Below are positions 1 to 8,192 of a stretch of DNA of 64,000 bases, one piece after another. The stretch lies in contig NZ_JAGFBF010000005.1 in the NCBI RefSeq assembly GCF_017583045.1, positions 930,001 through 994,000 of the forward strand, in the 5' to 3' direction. The position numbers and the translations under genes are program-made. How positions within the stretch are numbered: the stretch's first letter is position 1; each line of letters begins with the position of its first letter. The notes under the pieces were generated by a model. That model had not been told where the DNA came from. It ran no database searches and worked only from the letters and a program-made list of their open reading frames with translations. The stretch is from Leucobacter tardus (lineage in GTDB: Bacteria; Actinomycetota; Actinomycetes; Actinomycetales; Microbacteriaceae).

Positions 1-104
1 CCGGACGTCGGGCCCGCAAGCGGCGGGTCGAGCAGTTCGCGAATCTGTTCGGAGATCTCGCGCTCGAGCGTGGCGTGAGCGTCCCGATCCGTCAGGGAGG
101 TCAT
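1..104 (-). CDS. crtE: Polyprenyl (geranylgeranyl) diphosphate synthase, N-terminal fragment
   Basis: Only the first 34 codons are inside the window; the gene continues off the left edge. Its ATG overlaps the idi stop codon (ATGA at 101-104), so the two are translationally coupled. The visible N-terminus (MTSLTDRDAHATLEREISEQ...) fits the start of an isoprenyl diphosphate synthase but contains none of the Asp-rich catalytic motifs. The crtE name is inferred from context: in carotenoid clusters of Microbacteriaceae and Corynebacterium a MarR regulator diverges from a crtE-led operon. The product would condense IPP and DMAPP units into GGPP for carotenoid synthesis. Confidence 0.55.
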   Translation of the reverse strand, partial: MTSLTDRDAHATLEREISEQIRELLDPPLAGPTS

Positions 105-652
105 GCGAGTGCCGCCCGCGCGAATGCCGCACCCGCCACGAGGCTCGGCAGCTGCTGCTGGAGCCACGGGCTGAACGCGAACGGCGTGATCTCGACTGCA
201 CGCAGCAGTCGCGCGGGATCGACCCACTCCCACTCCGCCACCTCGCTCGGCTCAGGGTGCACGTCGCCGGCAAGGGTGGCCGTGAATACGGGGCAGACCT
301 CGTTCTCGACGATGCCGCTCGCATCGACCGCGCGGTAGCGGAAGTCCGGGAGCCGCACGCGGATCTCAGCGATGTCCGCGCCGAGCTCGTACCGCGCGCG
401 ACGCCGGACCGCATCCTCCATCGGCTCTTCCGGGGCGGGATGTCCGCAGAAGCTGTTCGTCCACACTCCGGGCCAGGCCTGCTTGCTCAGCGCACGCCGC
501 GTGACGAGCAGCCGGCCGGAATCGTCGAGGAGGTAGCACGAGAAGGCGAGGTGGAGCGGAGTGTCGACCCCGTGCACCGCGGACTTCTCTCGGGTACCGA
601 TCGGAACGCCGTCCGCATCGAGGAGCACCAGTAGCTCAGGGTCTCGCGCCAT
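101..652 (-). CDS. idi: Isopentenyl-diphosphate delta-isomerase (type I)
   Basis: A cytoplasmic Nudix-fold enzyme of 183 residues that interconverts IPP and DMAPP, supplying the primer for prenyl chain synthesis. The catalytic Cys is C69 in NSFCGHP, followed by a Nudix-like helix with ARYELG and the Glu-rich ENEVCPVF segment. The ATG at 652 is chosen over an in-frame GTG at 685 because GAAGGAG lies at ideal spacing before it. It is the first gene of an operon with crtE (4-base overlap) and diverges from the MarR gene, which fits a carotenoid operon controlled from the shared intergenic region. Confidence 0.92.
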   Translation of the reverse strand: MARDPELLVLLDADGVPIGTREKSAVHGVDTPLHLAFSCYLLDDSGRLLVTRRALSKQAWPGVWTNSFCGHPAPEEPMEDAVRRRARYELGADIAEIRVRLPDFRYRAVDASGIVENEVCPVFTATLAGDVHPEPSEVAEWEWVDPARLLRAVEITPFAFSPWLQQQLPSLVAGAAFARAALA

Positions 653-685
653 CGTGGCTCCTTCGTCGTCGGCGTCCCTCACCAC

Positions 686-763
686 TCTAATATAGCGAAA
701 AGAATACTGTTCACTGACGGAAACTATATTCTCTTACGGTGTAGAAAACTGTACAATCACCCC
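686..763. promoter_or_regulatory. Divergent idi-crtE / marR promoter with inverted repeat
   Basis: This 78-base AT-rich gap lies between idi and the MarR gene. AATATAG (689-695) and CTATATT (724-730) form an inverted repeat, with nested AGAATA (701-706) and TATTCT (727-732). MarR proteins usually bind such repeats in the divergent promoter and repress both genes. By analogy with CrtR of Corynebacterium (known: GGPP-responsive) this would be the operator; the assignment here is inferred. Confidence 0.55.
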
Positions 764-1345
764 ATGGGTTCGAGCGAGACACAGCCGGGTGAGGACCGCG
801 TGTCGTCGAATCTCTATCGGCTCGACGCGAGTGGCACCGGCGTCGAGCGCGAGTTCCCGCAGCTCGACGAGCGCGATCTCACCGGCATCTCCCGGTTGAT
901 GAACACCCTTGCGCGGCTGCGCGAGGCGGAGCTGCTGCTCTCCGAAGCCTCGCGGAAGTACATGAAACTCAGCGATCAGGACATGCGCGCGCTGCACTAC
1001 TTGATCGTGGCCCAGCGGCAGGGCGAGATGGTCACCCCCAGCGCGCTGTCGGCGCACCTGCGCATCTCTCCGGCGTCGACTACCAAGCTGCTGAATCGGC
1101 TCGAGCGCGGTCACCACATCGTCCGGCGCCTGCACCCGCATGACCGGCGCGCGTTTCTCATCGAGATCACCCCGGAAACCGAAGCCTCCGCGCGCGAATC
1201 CGTCGGCCGGCATCAGGCCCGCCGGTTTCACGCGGCCGCCCGGCTCAGTGCGGATGAGCGCGAGGTCGTGACCCAGTTTCTCGCGGATATGACCGCGGAG
1301 ATCTCACTCGACCACGCGGATTGGGCGCGCGACCTCGATCACTGA
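764..1345 (+). CDS. MarR-family regulator, probable carotenoid repressor (CrtR-like)
   Basis: A 193-residue winged-helix protein. An N-terminal extension of about 35 residues is followed by a helix (GISRLMNTLARLREAE), a recognition region (SALSAHLRISPASTTKLLNRLE) and a wing with HPHDRRAFLIEIT, the DxRxxxI/L pattern typical of MarR. It diverges from idi-crtE, the same arrangement as crtR in corynebacteria, where the protein derepresses the crt operon on binding GGPP. Binding of GGPP here is inference. The gene ends 7 bases inside the convergent LysR gene. Confidence 0.85.
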   Translation: MGSSETQPGEDRVSSNLYRLDASGTGVEREFPQLDERDLTGISRLMNTLARLREAELLLSEASRKYMKLSDQDMRALHYLIVAQRQGEMVTPSALSAHLRISPASTTKLLNRLERGHHIVRRLHPHDRRAFLIEITPETEASARESVGRHQARRFHAAARLSADEREVVTQFLADMTAEISLDHADWARDLDH

Positions 1346-2205
1346 GGCAGCATCTCGAGAAAAGTGCGGGCAGCCGGCGACGGATTGAAGTCATCCCAGG
1401 CGAGATACTCGACCCGGCGCGGACCGTCCGTCACCTCCACCGCCCGCAGCCCGGCGCCCGACGGCACGACGGCGGGTGACAGCAGCGCCACGGCGAGATC
1501 GCGTCGCACGAGGTCGAGCATCAGCTCGATACCCATCACCTCGAACGCCACGTCCCGGCGCACCCCGGCCTGAACGAACGCAATATCCGACTGCGCCCGT
1601 CCGGGGGCGTCAGCCGGGAAATCGACGAAGGTGTCCTCCGCCAGATCGGTGAGCCGCAGGCGCCGGCGACCGGCGTGACGGTGACCTTCGCTCAGCACCG
1701 CGACGAGTCGCTCGCGATTGAGCTCACGCCACGCCACGCTCCGCGGAGGCGTTTGCTCCGCCAGGCCGAGCACCGCCGCGTCCATCTCGTGGGCGGCGAT
1801 GGCGGTCATGAACTCATCGCTGCGCCCCTCCCGCACGCGCACGCGCACGGCCGGGTACGCGCGTCGGAATGCGGCGAGCGCACTCGGCAGATCGAGCGTG
1901 GTGACGGTGGGGATCATGCCGATGGTCAGCACGCCGCGGACGGTTCCGGTCGCAGCGGCGGCCTCGACCTGCGCGCGATCGGCCGCCTCGAGACTCGCGC
2001 GCGCCGCCGCGACGAACGCTGCCCCGGCGGGTGTGACCTCCACGCGCCGACTCGACCGCGCGAAGAGCGACACCTCGAGTTCGCGCTCGAGCGCGGCGAT
2101 CTGATGACTGAGCGCCGACTGCACCACGTGGCACCGCGCAGCCGCCGCCGTGAAACTCAGCTCCTCGGCGATGGCGACCGCGTATCGCATCTGCTGCAGT
2201 TCCAT
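1339..2205 (-). CDS. LysR-family transcriptional regulator
   Basis: A protein of 288 residues with an N-terminal HTH (MELQQMRYAVAIAEELSFTAAAARCHVVQSALSHQIAALE, shown in part) and a periplasmic-binding-like effector domain beginning near residue 90 (GVLTIGMIPT). An upstream in-frame ATG at 2226 would add seven residues, but the family usually starts at MELQQM. It diverges from an EamA exporter, the common arrangement in which a LysR protein activates the neighbouring exporter when its substrate accumulates. The inducer is unknown. Confidence 0.88.
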   Translation of the reverse strand: MELQQMRYAVAIAEELSFTAAAARCHVVQSALSHQIAALERELEVSLFARSSRRVEVTPAGAAFVAAARASLEAADRAQVEAAAATGTVRGVLTIGMIPTVTTLDLPSALAAFRRAYPAVRVRVREGRSDEFMTAIAAHEMDAAVLGLAEQTPPRSVAWRELNRERLVAVLSEGHRHAGRRRLRLTDLAEDTFVDFPADAPGRAQSDIAFVQAGVRRDVAFEVMGIELMLDLVRRDLAVALLSPAVVPSGAGLRAVEVTDGPRRVEYLAWDDFNPSPAARTFLEMLPQ

Positions 2206-2283
2206 GTTTGCATGATCGCAGTTCATTGCAGGGATGACAACTATGTGTTGGCCTCATCATTCGCATGCAGCGACACTGAGTCC
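2206..2283. promoter_or_regulatory. Divergent LysR / EamA promoter region
   Basis: A 78-base gap between the LysR start and the EamA start. It contains TGCA-rich half-sites (TGCATGATCGCA near 2208-2219) resembling a T-N11-A LysR box, but no site can be assigned firmly. Confidence 0.35.
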
Positions 2284-3186
2284 ATGAGCAGCATCAGCGC
2301 GCAGCGCATCTCCTGGACCGCAGCCACGGCGACGGCACCGCTGGTGTGGGGAACGACCTTCGTCGTCACGACCCACCTGCTGCCGGAGGGTCATCCGCTC
2401 TTCGCCGCTCTCGTGCGCGCGCTCCCGGCGGGAGTGCTCGCCCTGCTGATCGCTCGTCGACTCCCGCACGGGTCATGGTGGTGGAAGAGCCTGGTGCTCG
2501 GCACCCTGAACATGGGCGCCTTCTTCCCCCTGCTCTTCATCGCGGCGCAGCACCTGCCCGGCGGCGTCGCCGCCACGTTGGGCGCGGTGCAACCGCTCGT
2601 CGTCGCGGGCCTCGCGGTCACCATACTGCAGGAGCGCGTTTCGGCGTGGCGGCTCGGCTGGGGCGCGACGGGTGTCGCGGGTGTCGCGCTCGTGGTACTC
2701 GGACCCGACGCCGGTATGGATGCGATCGGTGTCGCAGCGGGCCTGTGCGGGGCGCTCTCCATGGGCCTCGGCGTCGTCCTCACGAAGAAGTGGGGGCGGC
2801 CGACGAACGTGTCCGCGGTGGGGTACGCCGGGTGGCAGCTCACAGCGGCCGGAGTGGTGCTGCTCATCCCCGCGCTCCTGATCGATGGAGTTCCGCGCGG
2901 GATCGACGCGGGCGCCATCGCGGGCACCCTCTGGCTGGGTCTGTTCGGCGGTCTCATCTCCTACTCGATCTGGTTCGCGGGGATCCGCAAGCTGCCCGTC
3001 ACGGCGGCCGCGCTGCTCGGCATCATCTCGCCGCTCACCGCGGCCATCCTCGGCGCCCTCATCGCCGATGAAAGGCTTGCTCCGGTGCAGCTCATCGGCT
3101 TCTCGATCGCCCTCGCCGCACTGATCGCCGGTCAGCTCGTTCCGCGGCGGCGCTGGTCGGCGGACTCAGCGCCGGCGACCCCGTGA
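2284..3186 (+). CDS. EamA/DMT-family exporter
   Basis: A 300-residue integral membrane protein with two EamA repeats, about ten hydrophobic segments in all (first repeat VWGTTFVVTTHLLPEGHPLF..., second repeat ending ISPLTAAILGALIADERL). Such proteins export amino acids, nucleosides or other small metabolites. The start at 2284 follows the divergent LysR promoter. The last 21 bases overlap the convergent ANTAR regulator gene. The substrate cannot be read from sequence. Confidence 0.88.
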   Translation: MSSISAQRISWTAATATAPLVWGTTFVVTTHLLPEGHPLFAALVRALPAGVLALLIARRLPHGSWWWKSLVLGTLNMGAFFPLLFIAAQHLPGGVAATLGAVQPLVVAGLAVTILQERVSAWRLGWGATGVAGVALVVLGPDAGMDAIGVAAGLCGALSMGLGVVLTKKWGRPTNVSAVGYAGWQLTAAGVVLLIPALLIDGVPRGIDAGAIAGTLWLGLFGGLISYSIWFAGIRKLPVTAAALLGIISPLTAAILGALIADERLAPVQLIGFSIALAALIAGQLVPRRRWSADSAPATP

Positions 3187-3810
3187 TTTCCGCTTCATGC
3201 CCTCGACGATGGTGCGAGCGACCTCGCGCTCGGTGAGCCCGCGCTCGGCGGCGGTCTGCTCGAGCCAGGCGGACGCCTCGATCGCCGACAGACTGAACCG
3301 CTCGATGAGCACGTCCTTGGCGCGGTTCACGAGTCCCTGCGATTCGAGCTGGTCGAGCATCTCGGCGGCCTGGGAGCGCAGGCCGCGAATCTGCCGATGC
3401 CTGGCGAGTGCGATCTCGAGTGTGGGCAGCAGCCCCTCCGGGCGGACCGGCTTCGTCAGGTAGCCCAGCGCGCCCGCGCTCGTGGCCCGCTGATACGACT
3501 CGCGGCGACCATCGGCCGTCATCAGGACGACGGGCCCGATGCCCTGCCGGCTGAGGATCTCCGTGGCGCTGATGCCGTCTCGCAGCGGCATGCTGACGTC
3601 CATCAGCACGAGGTCGGGCGTCAGCTCGGTCGCCAACCGGACGGCCGACTCGCCGTCGTAGGCGCGACCGACGACGTCGAAGCCGTTGTCGGTCAGGAAC
3701 TCGACGACGTCGACGAGGACGAGCGACTCGTCCTCCGCGACCAGGACTCGGCGAGGTGCGTGCGAGGCGGTGTCTGGAAGGGTGCCCTGGGGCTGCGTGA
3801 GTGCTGACAT
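3166..3810 (-). CDS. ANTAR-domain response regulator (antiterminator)
   Basis: A protein of 214 residues. The receiver domain (about 21-135) has the acidic pocket AEDE and the phosphoacceptor D71 in LVLMDVSMP, with the switch Thr (VVLMTADG) and Lys (YLTKPVRP). A C-terminal ANTAR domain (about 145-207) has the helices LVNRAKDVLIERFSLSAIEASAWLE and ERGLTEREVARTIVEGMK. ANTAR proteins bind paired hexaloop RNA hairpins and prevent termination. No cognate histidine kinase is adjacent, which is common for actinobacterial homologues (PdtaR-like). Its RNA targets probably lie elsewhere. Confidence 0.9.
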   Translation of the reverse strand: MSALTQPQGTLPDTASHAPRRVLVAEDESLVLVDVVEFLTDNGFDVVGRAYDGESAVRLATELTPDLVLMDVSMPLRDGISATEILSRQGIGPVVLMTADGRRESYQRATSAGALGYLTKPVRPEGLLPTLEIALARHRQIRGLRSQAAEMLDQLESQGLVNRAKDVLIERFSLSAIEASAWLEQTAAERGLTEREVARTIVEGMKRKSRGRRR

Positions 3811-4050
3811 GGGCTCAGCCTAGGGACGCCGAAGATCCGACTTTCGCCGATTCGGGCGGCCCTCGGCACTTTCCGAGCACACGGCAATCGTCGCGTAACA
3901 GCCGAAACATTCCGGTTACCGAGACGTCCATCGCTCGCAACAGGTCGGTGTCCGGCGGGCTCGTGCGTCGCCAAGTGCCCCGTCCGGTTTGCGTCGCCGT
4001 GTTACACCAGCGCTACGCGATCCACCCGGAACCGGGCAGTGTAAAGACCT
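3811..4050. other. 240-base intergenic region upstream of the organosulfur operon
   Basis: It separates the ANTAR gene from the divergent ABC operon and must hold both promoters. TGTAAAG at 4040-4046 lies just before the ATG at 4051 and could be a -10 for a leaderless transcript. I see no strong operator palindrome, riboswitch or paired hexaloop hairpin that I would defend by eye. Confidence 0.4.
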
Positions 4051-4983
4051 ATGTCCACACTCGCCGAATCACGCGCACCCGCGGGCCGGGTGCACGTCAC
4101 CGACGTCGAACGCACCTTCGCGACGACGGACGGAGCCCGGACGGTGCTCCGCGATCTGACCCTCGACGTCGCGGCCGGCGAGATCGTCGCCGTCGTCGGA
4201 CCGTCGGGGTGCGGCAAGTCGACGCTGCTGCGACTCATCGGGGGTCTCGACGCTCCGACCGCCGGTGCGATCACGCTCGACCAGCAGGGGGTGAGCGCAC
4301 ACGACGAATCCACCGCGATCGCCTTTCAGGAACCGCGGCTGCTGCCCTGGCGGACCATCGCGCAGAACGTCGCGATCGGCTTGCCGCGCGGCACACGGGG
4401 TCGGCACGCGCAGGCGCGCGTCGCCGAACTGCTGGAACTCGTAGGGCTCACCCACGCCGCCGACCAGCGGCCGCGCGAGGTCTCGGGCGGCATGGCGCAG
4501 CGGGCGTCGCTCGCCAGAGCCCTGGCCCGCAGCCCCCGCGTGCTGCTGCTCGACGAGCCGTTCGGCGCCCTCGATGCGCTGACGCGATTGCAGATGCACG
4601 ACCTGCTCCTCGACATTCACCGCGCCGAGCCGAGCACCATCGTGCTCGTGACGCACGACGTCGAAGAGGCGCTCTATCTCGCCGATCGCGTGCTGCTGCT
4701 CCGCAACCTGCACGCCGCGGGTACGGAGCCCGACCGGCCGCGCGCCAAAGTCGTCGCTCTGGGCTCTTCATCGGGTATGGGCGCACTCGGCTCGGCGCGC
4801 AGTCACGAGCGCACCCCAGACCTCGCACCGGCACCCCGGGCGTCGGACGGGTCGATCGCCCGGCTGATCCCGGTTCCGGGATCCCGACCCCGCGACCGCG
4901 GGGCCCGCACGTTCACCGACCTCCGCACCAGCCTCCTGGAGGGGCTCGGCGTCCATAAGCTCACGATCAAGGAGAACGCATGA
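4051..4983 (+). CDS. ssuB: Aliphatic sulfonate/nitrate-type ABC transporter ATPase
   Basis: A 310-residue ATPase with Walker A GPSGCGKST (50-58), a Q-loop in AFQEPRLLPWR, the signature VSGGMAQR and Walker B LLLLDEPFGALDALT. The PRLLPWRT stretch is typical of the SsuB/TauB/NrtD branch. The C-terminal 70 residues after the H-loop (VTHDVEEALYLADR) are a low-complexity extension. It overlaps the binding-protein gene by 4 bases (ATGA), with AAGGAG ahead of the next start. It powers import with the permease at 6017-6841. The substrate is probably a sulfonate or another organosulfur anion, judged from the downstream flavin enzymes. Confidence 0.85.
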   Translation: MSTLAESRAPAGRVHVTDVERTFATTDGARTVLRDLTLDVAAGEIVAVVGPSGCGKSTLLRLIGGLDAPTAGAITLDQQGVSAHDESTAIAFQEPRLLPWRTIAQNVAIGLPRGTRGRHAQARVAELLELVGLTHAADQRPREVSGGMAQRASLARALARSPRVLLLDEPFGALDALTRLQMHDLLLDIHRAEPSTIVLVTHDVEEALYLADRVLLLRNLHAAGTEPDRPRAKVVALGSSSGMGALGSARSHERTPDLAPAPRASDGSIARLIPVPGSRPRDRGARTFTDLRTSLLEGLGVHKLTIKENA

Positions 4984-6020
4984 GCCCTCGCACCCGCACC
5001 CGCCGTCACCTGCCCGTCACCGCCGCCACCGCCGTCGCCGGCCTGCTCTCGTTCGCGCTCGCCGGGTGCGTGCAGGGCGAGAACAGCGGCGACTCCTCCG
5101 CCGCAGAAGGCGGGGAATGGTCGACGGACTCGCTCGCGATCGACTGGGCGACCTACAATCCGCTCAGTCTCGTCGTGAAAGACCAGGGCCTGCTCGAGGA
5201 CGCTCTCGGAGACTCGGTGGAGGTGGAGTGGCAGCAGTCGGCCGGCAGCAACAAGGCGAACGAGCTGCTGCGCTCCGGTTCCATCGACGTCGGCTCGACG
5301 GCCGGCTCCGCCGCGCTGTTCGCCCGGGCGAATAACTCGCCGATCCAGGTCATCGACGTCTACTCGCAGCCCGAGTGGTCCGCCATCGTCGTCGGCCCCG
5401 ACAGCGACATCACCGAGGTGTCGCAGCTCGCGGGCGCGTCCGTCGCCGCCACGAAGGGCACCGACCCCTACTTCTTCCTGCTCCAGGCGCTCGAGGAAGC
5501 CGGTCTCGAGCTCTCCGACGTCGAGGTGCAGAACGTGCAGCACGCCGACGGCCGGTCGCTGCTCGACGGCGGCTCCGTCGACGCGTGGAGCGGGCTCGAC
5601 CCGATCATGGCCGCCGCCGAGGTCGAGTCGGACGATCAGCTCATCTACCGCAACGTCGACTTCAACACCTACGGGTTCTTGAACGCCACCGAGGAGTTCA
5701 TCACCGACCATCCCGATGTCGCGCAGGTCGTCGTCGACGCCTACGAGGAGGCGCGCGCCTGGGCCATCGCGAACCCCGAAGACATGGCGCAACTGCTCGC
5801 GGACGAGGCGGGCATCGACCTCGAGGTCGCGCAGACCGTGATCGATGAGCGGTCGAACCTCGACGTCGATCCGGTGCCGGGCGACGCGCAGATCGCCGTG
5901 CTCGAGAAGATCGCGCCGATCATCGCCGAGTCGGGCGATGTGGCCGGCGGCCAGGAGGCCATCGACGCCGCCATCGACACGATCGTGCACGACGAGTTCG
6001 CGCAGAAAGCGACCGAATGA
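4980..6020 (+). CDS. ssuA: SsuA-like substrate-binding lipoprotein
   Basis: A 346-residue protein with a lipoprotein signal: an Arg-rich N-terminus, a hydrophobic core and the lipobox FALAGC. The mature part is an NMT1/SsuA-type periplasmic binding fold (LAIDWATYNPLSLVVKDQG, GSIDVGSTAGSAALFARANN, VAATKGTDPYFFLLQALEEAG). It is anchored outside the membrane and delivers substrate to the SsuC-like permease. DszB desulfinase shares this fold, but the lipobox and ABC context support a transport role. Confidence 0.87.
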   Translation: MSPRTRTRRHLPVTAATAVAGLLSFALAGCVQGENSGDSSAAEGGEWSTDSLAIDWATYNPLSLVVKDQGLLEDALGDSVEVEWQQSAGSNKANELLRSGSIDVGSTAGSAALFARANNSPIQVIDVYSQPEWSAIVVGPDSDITEVSQLAGASVAATKGTDPYFFLLQALEEAGLELSDVEVQNVQHADGRSLLDGGSVDAWSGLDPIMAAAEVESDDQLIYRNVDFNTYGFLNATEEFITDHPDVAQVVVDAYEEARAWAIANPEDMAQLLADEAGIDLEVAQTVIDERSNLDVDPVPGDAQIAVLEKIAPIIAESGDVAGGQEAIDAAIDTIVHDEFAQKATE

Positions 6021-6841
6021 CGGAGACCGCCACCGCGTCCGCGTCCGCGTCCGCGTCCGCGACGACACGACCGCACGTCCCGCTGTGGTCGCGCTCCTGG
6101 GCGCGCATCGCCGGCGGGTTCCTGCTCCCGGTCCTCATCGTCGCGGCGTGGCAGGCGGTGACCGTGACGGGGCTCGTGCCGCCGTATCGCCTGCCAGGAC
6201 CCTGGTCGGTCGTCGAAGCCGGCATCGATCTCGCCGAGCGCGGCGAGCTCTGGCTGAACATCGCGATCTCGGTGCAGCGCGTGTTCATCGGGTTCGCAGT
6301 CGGATCGATCATCGCGCTCGCCTTCTCGGCGATCGTCGGGCTGTCCCGCATCGGCGGCGTGCTCTTCGCCCCGACGCTCGTCGCGCTCCGTGCCGTACCG
6401 TCACTGGCGTGGGTCCCGCTGCTCATCCTGTGGTTGCAGGTCGGCGAAGAGTCGAAGATCACTCTCATCGCCATCGGCGCCTTCTTCCCGGTCTACACGA
6501 CCGTTGCCGACGCGCTCCGGCACGTGAACCCGCAGCTCGTCGAGGCCGGACGCTCCTTCGGCCTGCGCGGCTGGTCGCTGTTCCGCACCGTGCAACTGCC
6601 AGCGGTCGTCCCGTCCGTCGTGTCGGGTCTGCGGCTCGCGCTCGCGCAGGCGTGGCTCTTCCTCGTCGCCGCCGAGCTGCTCGGTGCCTCCATGGGCCTC
6701 GGCTGGATGCTGAACGATTCGCAGCAGACCGGCCGCGTCGACCGCATCCTGCTCGCGATCGTGCTCCTCGCGCTGCTCGGCACCCTCACCAACGCGATGC
6801 TCGTGCTGTTCGAGAAGGCGGTGCTGAAGCGCTGGATGTGA
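6017..6841 (+). CDS. ssuC: SsuC-like ABC transporter permease
   Basis: A 274-residue inner-membrane permease with about six transmembrane segments and the EAA-type cytoplasmic loop VEAGRSFGLRGWSLFRTVQLP. ATGA coupling to the binding protein completes the ABC importer. The N-terminus contains an Ala-Ser run encoded by a perfect hexanucleotide repeat (6035-6058). Substrate preference in this family (sulfonates, taurine, nitrate, thiamine precursors) is inferred from the neighbours to be organosulfur. Confidence 0.87.
   Translation: MTETATASASASASATTRPHVPLWSRSWARIAGGFLLPVLIVAAWQAVTVTGLVPPYRLPGPWSVVEAGIDLAERGELWLNIAISVQRVFIGFAVGSIIALAFSAIVGLSRIGGVLFAPTLVALRAVPSLAWVPLLILWLQVGEESKITLIAIGAFFPVYTTVADALRHVNPQLVEAGRSFGLRGWSLFRTVQLPAVVPSVVSGLRLALAQAWLFLVAAELLGASMGLGWMLNDSQQTGRVDRILLAIVLLALLGTLTNAMLVLFEKAVLKRWM
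6035..6058 (+). repeat. Tandem hexanucleotide repeat GCGTCC x4
   Basis: Four perfect GCGTCC units, with flanking partial units, at the 5' end of the permease gene. They encode alternating Ala-Ser. The six-base unit means slippage would change length by two codons without shifting the frame. Confidence 0.85.
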
Positions 6842-6944
6842 CGGATCGTGACACCGTGAGGTGCGCACGGTGCCGTCGCGACGCAAGAATCGCCCTACGG
6901 CCCGCGGTGCGCGGGACCTCCCCACACGAACGGAATGCCGATCG

Positions 6945-8192
6945 ATGACGCACATCACCCGCGATCAGTCCGCGGTCCTGCCCGCGGACTACGCGTCGCT
7001 GAGCGCCCGTTTCCAGCCGGTCTTCGACGACATCGCCTCCGGTGCCGTCGCGCGTGAACAGGAACGCCGGCTGCCGTTCGCCGAGATCGCGCGCTTGAAC
7101 GATGCGGGGTTCGGCACGCTTCGGGTTCCGACCGAGCACGGAGGCCCCGGCGCGTCGATCGAGACGTTCATCCGTCTGCTCGTCGATCTCGCGCAGGCGG
7201 ACTCGAATGTCGCGCACCAGTACCGCTCGCACTTCGGCTTCGTGGACTCGTTGCGGTTCCAGCCGGAAGAGGTCCAGACCGTCTGGTACCCGCGCGTCCT
7301 CGCCGGCTCGACGGTCGGCAACGCCTCCACCGAGAAAGGCGGGAACGCACTCGGCCGACTGAACACCGTCATCACCGAGAACGAGCGCGGCGGGGTGCTC
7401 GACGGCCGCAAGTTCTACACGACGGGCACCATCTTCGCCGACTACACCCGCGTCTCGGCCGCCGTCGACGGTCGCGACGGGCGCCGCTTCGCCGTCGTGC
7501 CCACCGCGGGAGACGGTGTCACCGTCCTCGACGACTGGGATGGGTTCGGCCAGAAACTCACCGGGACCGGAACGGCGATCTTCGACGGCGTCGATGTCGA
7601 GCCGGGCGCCCTCCTCGATCGCATCCCGGGGTCGAGCGACGCCGTGCACGAGGCCGCGTTCTTCCAGCTGATCCTGCTCGCCGTGCTCTCAGGCATCGCG
7701 CACGCGGCGCGGCGTGATGCCGCCGCGCTCGTCGCGGGTCGCGCGCGCACGTTCAACACGGGCAGCGGCCTCCCCTTCCGGGACGATCCGCTCATCCAGG
7801 AAGCGGTCGGACGCATCGCTGCGAAAGCCTACGCGGCAGAGGCGATCGTCCGGCAGACGGCGCGGGTGCTCGACGCCGGCATCGCCGCGACCTCGGGCAA
7901 CGCACCGGCACCCGACGAGGTGCAGTACTCCGAGGTCGCCGTCGAGCACGCCCAGGTGACGGTGCCCGAGCTGGCGCTCGGCGCCGCCCAGGAGCTCTTC
8001 CTCACCGTGGGCGCTTCGGCGACGTCGACGTCGAAAGCACTCGATCGGCACTGGCGCAACGCGCAAACGGTGGCCACGCACAATCCGATCTCGTTCCGCG
8101 CACGCGCGATCGGCGACTACTGGATCAACGGGACTCTCCCCGAAGGGCTGAATGCGATCGGCGATGCCGCGCGGAACGGAGCATCGTCATGA
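6945..8192 (+). CDS. Acyl-CoA dehydrogenase-fold flavin monooxygenase, DszC/SfnC-like
   Basis: A 415-residue protein, matching the length of DszC/SfnC flavin monooxygenases rather than typical acyl-CoA dehydrogenases (about 380). It has the N-terminal helical domain (FAEIARLNDAGFGTLRVPTEHGG), the middle beta domain (LDGRKFYTTGTIFADYTRVSA) and a C-terminal bundle ending in a HNPISFRARAIGDYWINGTLPE segment characteristic of this branch. Members use reduced FMN and oxygen to oxidise sulfur or nitrogen compounds. An in-frame start upstream at 6861 is less likely. It follows ssuC after 103 bases and overlaps the MFS gene by 4. Confidence 0.8.
   Translation: MTHITRDQSAVLPADYASLSARFQPVFDDIASGAVAREQERRLPFAEIARLNDAGFGTLRVPTEHGGPGASIETFIRLLVDLAQADSNVAHQYRSHFGFVDSLRFQPEEVQTVWYPRVLAGSTVGNASTEKGGNALGRLNTVITENERGGVLDGRKFYTTGTIFADYTRVSAAVDGRDGRRFAVVPTAGDGVTVLDDWDGFGQKLTGTGTAIFDGVDVEPGALLDRIPGSSDAVHEAAFFQLILLAVLSGIAHAARRDAAALVAGRARTFNTGSGLPFRDDPLIQEAVGRIAAKAYAAEAIVRQTARVLDAGIAATSGNAPAPDEVQYSEVAVEHAQVTVPELALGAAQELFLTVGASATSTSKALDRHWRNAQTVATHNPISFRARAIGDYWINGTLPEGLNAIGDAARNGASS

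Noticed and set aside
4980..6020. SsuA-like protein as a DszB-type desulfinase
   Set aside because: The fold is shared, but the lipobox and the adjoining ATPase and permease genes make it a transport protein.
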